The position numbers and the translations under genes are program-made. 64,000 nt of DNA from Haematococcus lacustris (lineage: Eukaryota > Chlorophyta > Chlorophyceae > Chlamydomonadales > Haematococcaceae), in NCBI GenBank assembly GCA_030144725.1, contig JASKMD010000015.1, positions 2,590,406-2,654,405 on the forward strand, given 5' to 3'. The stretch's first letter is position 1. Each line of letters begins with the position of its first letter. The notes beneath the pieces were generated by a model, which did no database searches, had not been told where the DNA came from, and was given only the letters and a program-made list of their open reading frames with translations. Positions 58,857 to 64,000 of this stretch are shown here, piece by piece.

Positions 58857-59263
58857 GGGGGTGGGGGTGGGGGTGGGGGTGGGGGTGGGGGTGGGGGTGG
58901 GGGTGGGGGTGGGGGTGGGGGTGGGGGTGGGGGTGGGGGTGGGGGTGGGGGTGGGGGTGGGGGTGGGGGTGGGGGTGGGGGTGGCGGTGGGGGTGGGGGT
59001 GGGGGTGGGGGTGGGGGTGGGGGTGGGGGTGGGGGTGGGGGTGGGGGTGGGGGTGGGGGTGGGGGTGGGGGTGGGGGTGGGGGTGGGGGTGGGGGTGGGG
59101 GTGAGGGTGGGGGTGGGGGTGGGGGTGGGGGTGGGGGTGGGGGTGGGGGTGGGGGTGGGGGTGGGGGTGGGGGTGGGGGTGGGGGTGGGGGTGGGGGTGG
59201 GGGTGGGGGTGGGGGTGGGGGTGGGGGTGGGGGTGGGGGTGGGGGTGGGAGTGGGGGAGGGGG
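58857..59263. repeat. GGGGGT hexanucleotide satellite (about 67 copies)
   Basis: A nearly perfect hexamer array with three point variants. All frames are open (GVGVGV on plus, PHPHP or TPTPT on minus), giving false ORFs of up to 285 codons. It lies inside the CACTA-like element. Confidence 0.97.
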
Positions 59264-59433
59264 AGGGGGAGGGAAGGGGGATGGGTGTGGCCACTAGAAC
59301 CTGCAAAAAACAACAACAAGGGCATGACAGGAGGTCAGAGTTGGGACCACACAGTTACAAGGTCATGACAGGCGGTCAGAGTTGGTGAGGGATGTGAGAT
59401 GATAGGTAGGGGTAGGGAGGGGAGGTGACGGAG

Positions 59434-59540
59434 AGGGCTGGGCTGGGCTGGGCTGGGCTGGGCTGGGCTGGGCTGGGCTGGGCTGGGCTGGGCTGGGCTG
59501 GGCTGGGCTGGGCTGGGTTGGGCTGGGTTGGGCTGGGGGG
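59434..59540. repeat. GGGCT pentanucleotide array (about 21 copies)
   Basis: Near-perfect GGGCT repeats with two GGGTT variants at the right end, inside the CACTA-like element. Confidence 0.95.
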
Positions 59541-60358
59541 TAGGGTAGGGAAAGGGCTTTTGTCTTGGCTACTGCTCTTGGCAGCTGCTCATGGCTGCAG
59601 CCCCAAGCTACTTATGCACACCTGCACAACGCAATTGCTCAACACCAAGACAATGGACAGTAATAGAAGGGTGGAAATTAGAGCGGTGCTTAGACTCACC
59701 CATTCTTTCTTGTTGCTTGCTACGCCTCCTGGTTGTGCCTCGCCATCGGTGCCGGCTGCTCCTCGCTGTTGCTCTTGGCTTCAGCTTGTGGCTTCTGCCC
59801 CTTGCAGCTGCTGATGGCTGTGGCCTCTAGCTGTTGAGAGCTCCTAATCACTCTTGGCTAATGCTCATGGTTGTTCAGCAAGGCTGTTGCTCACAACTAC
59901 CTTTCCCTTGTCTCTGCACATGCACACGCAGCGCATCGCATGCCACATATGATGCACCCCCGATTGGGATGCGCTGGTCGCACCTTTGTCGTCGTTGTTC
60001 CTCCTCCCCTTGCTATTTTTGTTCATCCGCTCCGCTGCTCCAGGCTGTTCTTGCTGCGCCTCCTGGCTACGACTCCTGCATATTTCCCGTAGCTACTAGC
60101 TGCGCCTCCTTGTTGTGACTGTTCGCGTATGGCTGTGAGGCTGAAGGCTAAGGCGAGGGGCCACATCGCGAAATCGCGAGTCATAGCGCTTGATGTAGGC
60201 TAATTGTTGCTGATCGTGGCTACTTAGATCGAACGCTTTGAGACGCGTGAGGCTGCATGGCTATTTGATACGGATTAAGATGTCCAAGCAAGGCCATCGC
60301 TGAAGGTCTCAATGTAATTGCGTGGGCGTGATATGGTAAGACATTCAAACCCCCGGGT

Positions 60359-60970
60359 ATCTGTACAGATACACCCCTTCTGTACAGAAACACCTCTTGC
60401 CATCTGTACAGATACCACTTGTCAACATCTGTACAGATTTTATCCTTGCTATCTGTACAGATTTAATCTTGGGGCATCTGTACAGATAGTTATAGGCCAA
60501 TCTGTACAGATACTAATTATCGCTATCTGTACAGACTTGCCCAAAGAAATCTGTACAGAATAACTCTTACGCCATCTGAACAGATGCTCTCTTCTGCTAT
60601 CTGTACAGAAATGTTACCAATAATCTGTACAGATTCTGGTAATGAAGAATCTGTACAGATATCCATCTATTTATCTGTACAGATTGTCTTGTTACGCTAT
60701 CTGTACAGACGCACCCCTAGAAATCTGTACAGCTGCCTCTACCGGATCTGTACAGATATTCCTTTAATGGTATCTGAACAGATTCAAGGAGATGTATCTG
60801 TACAGAATTAAAAATCTGAACAGATATACCAAAATAATCTGTACATATGACAAAAATTGGTATCTGTACAGATGCAAGGAAGGCATTCTGTACAGATGCC
60901 GCATATCCTTGGGGCCATCGACATGCATCTGTACAGATGGCATGCCCATTAGACGGGCATCTGTACAGAT
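60359..60970. repeat. Right subterminal array of the 12-bp palindrome ATCTGTACAGAT (about 25 units)
   Basis: About 25 copies, mostly exact or one base off, at an average period near 25 bp, with spacers of 6-27 bases that differ from one another. The last units approach the right terminal repeat. The spacers are more varied here than in the left array. Confidence 0.95.
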
Positions 60971-61147
60971 TCCTAAAAAGGGGGGGGTACCTCGCGCGCG
61001 GATTGATGTATCTTCGCAACCGCTGCGAGTTAGGACTTCATTCAAGAGCGAGGTCCCCCTTAAACTCAACGCCCTATCGTTCTATCGGAGCAGAAAGTCC
61101 ATCCGATGCAAAAAAGACAGTCGCGTCGGCCTTATTTATCGTGAGTG

Positions 61148-61868
61148 CATAGGCACCCCCACCACGCCTCCTTCACCTAGTGTTGTATGCGGTATGCCTG
61201 TGGTCACCGTGCACAAGGCCCTAGGGGTGCACATCCACAATGACACTGATGATGTACCACACACCACATCCATTGGGACAAGACTGATTGAGGGGGTAGA
61301 GCACTCCTTTACTAAGCTAGCCCGCTTGCACATGTCTGCCATGGGAAGGGGTCTAGCGGCCTCCACGTTTGCCGTGAGTCGTTTCCTGTTTCATGGGGAG
61401 TTCATGGGCCTCCCCCCCCCTCCCCTGCTGCAGCGCATCACCTCAGCCTCCCAGAAGCTGGTAGATAGGGGGGTCCCGCCTGACAGCAACACCCGCAGCC
61501 CCATGCCTGGGGTCCCCGGCCTGCTCCTGTCCGGGGCGCCCAGCCAAGGGGGTTTTGGCCTCCTGCCATGGAAGCAACACATGCTGGCCCGCCATGCGGT
61601 GTGGGCGTGCAAGCTGCTGGGGTTCCTGGCCTGTGATGGCCTCCCCCTGCGGCCCATGGAGGTACGCCGGCGTCGGGAGTTGCAAGCAGCCATGCAAGCA
61701 GCCACTCCCAGCAGGCAACGCCACCTACGCAACCAGCTGCAACGCTTGCAGCGCCCGCCTCATCGGGCGGCGTGGATGTCCCTCGCTCCCCTCATCCTCC
61801 TCACCGCCAGCTCCAACCTCCACCCTGCCTTCCACCTCCTAGCTCTAGCCCGGGCCGAGGGGCGTTAG
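61148..61868 (+). pseudogene. LINE ORF2, 3' part after the insertion
   Basis: Continues the RT frame: HKALGVHIHND (thumb region), KLARLHMSAMGRGLAASTFA with SRFLFHGEFMGLPP, then GGFGLLPWKQHMLARHAVWA, a pattern seen in chlorophyte L1-like ORF2 proteins. The stop is at 61866-61868. Downstream sequence to 62047 is probably the LINE 3' region, with no clear poly(A). The element is inactive because it is 5'-truncated and interrupted. Confidence 0.85.
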
Positions 61869-62834
61869 AGCACCAGTGGCAGGGCTACCGTCACACTGTC
61901 TGGGGCAACACACGCTCACACAGAGCAAGCAGCCCTCATGGGCACAAAGGGTGTACAGGGGGAGGTCTAGCGCTTGTCAGGCCTGCCACACTCTACCCGG
62001 ACTGCACTAGGCGACAGAAAGTAAGGACAAGGCACGGAGCTCTGAAAGGCGTCCTTAGCGTCCCCACCACCTGCCTACTAGGAGGCCCAACTAGACAAGG
62101 GAGACAAGACAAGGCAACTACCCCCAACGGCCAAGCTAGGCTAGATCAAGTTCAGGCCAAATCAGTCCAAATGAGCAGGTAGCATGTCCTCTATAGCTCC
62201 AATGTAAGGCAGGTGGGTGCGTAGCTGCCTGGCTTGGCCGTCACCATGGGTGCAAATGAAAGGATGATTGTGAGGAATGGAGGTCCCAGCTGGCCAGTTG
62301 TGGGGGATGGTGTGATGGTGCGATCCCTGCTGCCCTACAACCATCGCAGTAGGCACGTTGCCCACCCCCCTTTATCCAAAGGGCTACAGATGGCACCTGA
62401 ACATGGGGCATCTGGAATGCTGGATGCCACAGGTGGCAGCCAAGTATTCCTTGCAGCTATGCCGCGGCAGTGGCAAGGACATGTTGGAGTATCATCTCAC
62501 AAGCATAAGGTCAGATTAGTGCATGGTGTGCACAACCCCAGCCATGATGCTCCATCTGCTGAAACACTATGAGCCATAGCTGCATGGGCTGCAAGTGGTG
62601 TGATATCATGCCATCACACATAGTATTGAGGGACAGGTAGACAGGAGTGGGATGGCTCTCCCCACCGTGACATCTGACCTGCCCACCGGCTGTGTGGGGC
62701 TGGTGGCGCTGACCTGTGAAGACAAGCAAGCGTTCGACCTCCCGGGCAGGGGTCACCGTGCCAATCAAGGCACCAGAGTTGGGCCTCACCATGCAACTGC
62801 AACGGGCGCGTAGCAGGCTCACCTTAGCCAAGTT

Positions 62835-63379
62835 GCGGGGCGGAGACTCGCGGCGTAACTGAAAAAATCCACCTAGCCGCCGGGATGGCAATGCGTGCTC
62901 ATCGCCGGTCAATGGGCGCATCCAGCATAATCGAAAAGCTTGAACAACGGTTGCGCTTTGCGGCTTTAGACACAACTTCGTCTCCCTACTGATGCATTAG
63001 TGTGCGCCCCAACTTTTCTTTCCACCATGAGGACTCCGCCCCTCGCCCATCGATAGTGTGCAACACTTGCACATCAGGCGACAACATTGCATTAGTAACC
63101 GCGCTGAGAACACACCGGGGAACTCGACGTGCGGTCACTGCTGTGCTTCGGTGAGGATTTGCAAGCGTTCGTAGTTTCTTGGAAGCTACCAACCCGCTAG
63201 CAGCTCACCCGCTTGGCGTGCCCCATGCCCATGTCTGAGGTATACATGCCCGCCAAGACTGAGGCAGATGCGCGTAGTCACGCAGTGGCACGTCCCCCTG
63301 GTGCCCCAGGCGGTAGCCCCTCCCTTACTCCCGGCGGCTAGGTGGATTTTTTTAGTTACGCCGCGGGTCTCCGCCCCGC
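62835..63379. mobile_element. Mirror copy of the 51-bp inverted-repeat segment
   Basis: Reverse complement of 55158-55692 with a few substitutions and the indel of about 10 bp. It has the same inverted-repeat borders. Confidence 0.6.
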
Positions 63380-63442
63380 GCATCGCAAAGCTGATGTGGC
63401 ATGTATAAATGGCCATGGTGTGGCAACCGCAAAACAACACCT

Positions 63443-63526
63443 TCCGGTCTGCCGGAATCGAACCAGCGACCCCATGATGATTGCTACTTCTACAGTCACG
63501 TGCTCTACCAACTGAGCTAAGACCGG
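63443..63526 (-). tRNA. tRNA-Tyr (GTA) with short intron, second copy
   Basis: Identical to the gene at 55011-55094 on the opposite strand, including the 11-base intron, acceptor stem and anticodon GTA. Confidence 0.93.
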
Positions 63527-64000
63527 GGGAAGGCAAGTATTTGAATTCAGATGCAAACATGATTTGGTGTTGTTATATGTAGCTTGTATGCTGTGAGATA
63601 CACCAAGGGACAAGGCCCAGTGCCAGTGCCGAAACCCAATGACTAGGTCCGCAACTGAGAACGCATGCAGCTCCCACGCCTCCACATCACGGATGCAGCT
63701 GTCTGCGATAACGTGACCATGTGGCGCGCGGTAGTAACCGATGAACTGCTCGGAGAGGCGTGTCGACCTGGTCTGGCGACGTGCACGACAGGTGGGCAGG
63801 AGGAGCGAAAGGACGGCAGGAGGCAGGAACAAGGCATGAGGCAGGAGACGGGCAGCAGGAGCAGGAACTGGGAAACAGGAGGAGGAGGTGGGCAAGAAGT
63901 GGGCAGGAAGCAAGAGGGAGGCTGGTAGGAAGAGCAGGAGGAACGGGAGGTGGGCCTGCATGACCCTATGAAGTTTGAGCGCAATGCGCCGTCACAACTG

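Larger units (their letters stand above)
57154..61147. mobile_element. Large CACTA-like element (3994 bp) with palindrome arrays, inserted in the LINE
   Basis: Left end CACTCACGATAAACAAGG and right end, reverse-complemented, CACTCACGATAAATAAGG; both continue into a CGCGA motif about 6-8 bases further. CA at 57152-57153 and 61148-61149 is the 2-bp duplication. Taking out the element and one CA rejoins the LINE frame in phase (STLLH then IGTPTTP). Inside lie two subterminal arrays of ATCTGTACAGAT, tandem repeats of about 55 bp (57590-57740), a duplicated segment (57806-57870 and 58005-58068), and GGGGGT and GGGCT satellites. No transposase is visible, so it is non-autonomous. Confidence 0.88.
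62048..64000. repeat. Right arm of the large inverted repeat
   Basis: Reverse complement of 54537-56827, lacking the 346-bp CACTA-like element and carrying about 10 extra bases near 63025. It reaches the end of the window and may continue. Everything in it mirrors the left arm, including false ORFs. Confidence 0.93.

Noticed and set aside
58468..59388. ORFs of 177-285 codons of HPHP, TPTP or GVGV
   Set aside because: Translation of the GGGGGT satellite within a transposon.
57300..60970. CRISPR array (palindromic repeats with variable spacers)
   Set aside because: The genome is eukaryotic, the core is only 12 bp and often mutated, spacers are mostly 10-14 bases and resemble each other in the left array, and no cas genes occur. 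Subterminal transposon repeats explain it better.
60792..61147. Coding continuation of the LINE ORF upstream of 61148
   Set aside because: The frame is open by chance through the palindrome array and the right terminal repeat; the true LINE sequence resumes after the CA duplication.

Overview
The window looks like nuclear DNA of a green alga, most likely a chlamydomonadalean chlorophyte; a Haematococcus-like genome is a guess. Coding regions are cut into short exons with GT-AG introns and an occasional GC-AG intron. CAG and GCT runs and G-rich micro/minisatellites are everywhere. One protein is an organelle-type helical-repeat (OPR/FASTK-like) factor of the kind that expands in these algae. 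There is no bacterial operon structure, so function rests on exon translations. One 500-N assembly gap lies at 13826-14325.

Layout. 1.2-11.8 kb: a long minus-strand gene for a putatively organelle-targeted OPR/FASTK-like repeat protein; its 3' end was not found. 12.0-18.4 kb: a hAT-type MITE, a truncated tRNA-like sequence at the gap, a GYF-domain C-terminus on the plus strand, and much simple repeat. 19.6-24.7 kb (minus): nucleolar DEAD-box (DEVD) RNA helicase with GUCT and GYGG/RGG tail. 26.1-29.1 kb (minus): METTL21-like lysine methyltransferase. 29.7-37.1 kb (minus): a very long, mostly disordered protein with a C-terminal coiled coil that resembles TACC. 37.9-40.1 kb (minus): a decayed Fanzor (eukaryotic TnpB relative) with a conserved non-coding right end. 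40.7-41.9 kb (minus): soluble inorganic pyrophosphatase. 42.2-44.5 kb: a Tc1/mariner-like element, a gene-less copy of the Fanzor right end, and a second hAT MITE. 46.4-52.1 kb (minus): Pelota/Dom34 ribosome-rescue factor, with a small tail-anchored-type ORF just upstream. 54.5-64.0 kb: a nested transposon complex.

The recognisable host genes from 1.2 to 53 kb run on the minus strand. Several concern RNA or translation (helicase, Pelota, OPR-like), but they do not form an obvious pathway; the grouping is probably chance.

The most interesting part is the mobile DNA. At 57154-61147 a 4-kb element with CACT-type terminal inverted repeats and a 2-bp CA duplication interrupts a LINE reverse-transcriptase ORF. 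Removing it rejoins the ORF exactly in frame. It carries at each end an array of a 12-bp perfect palindrome (ATCTGTACAGAT) repeated about every 24-25 bp with varied spacers. This complex sits between two inverted arms of about 2 kb, each with an intron-containing tRNA-Tyr; one arm has a CACT-type MITE whose empty site is preserved in the other. The Fanzor right end recurs at 43454-43738 without its gene, and short copies of its last bases recur at two more places, which makes it a candidate guide-RNA unit.
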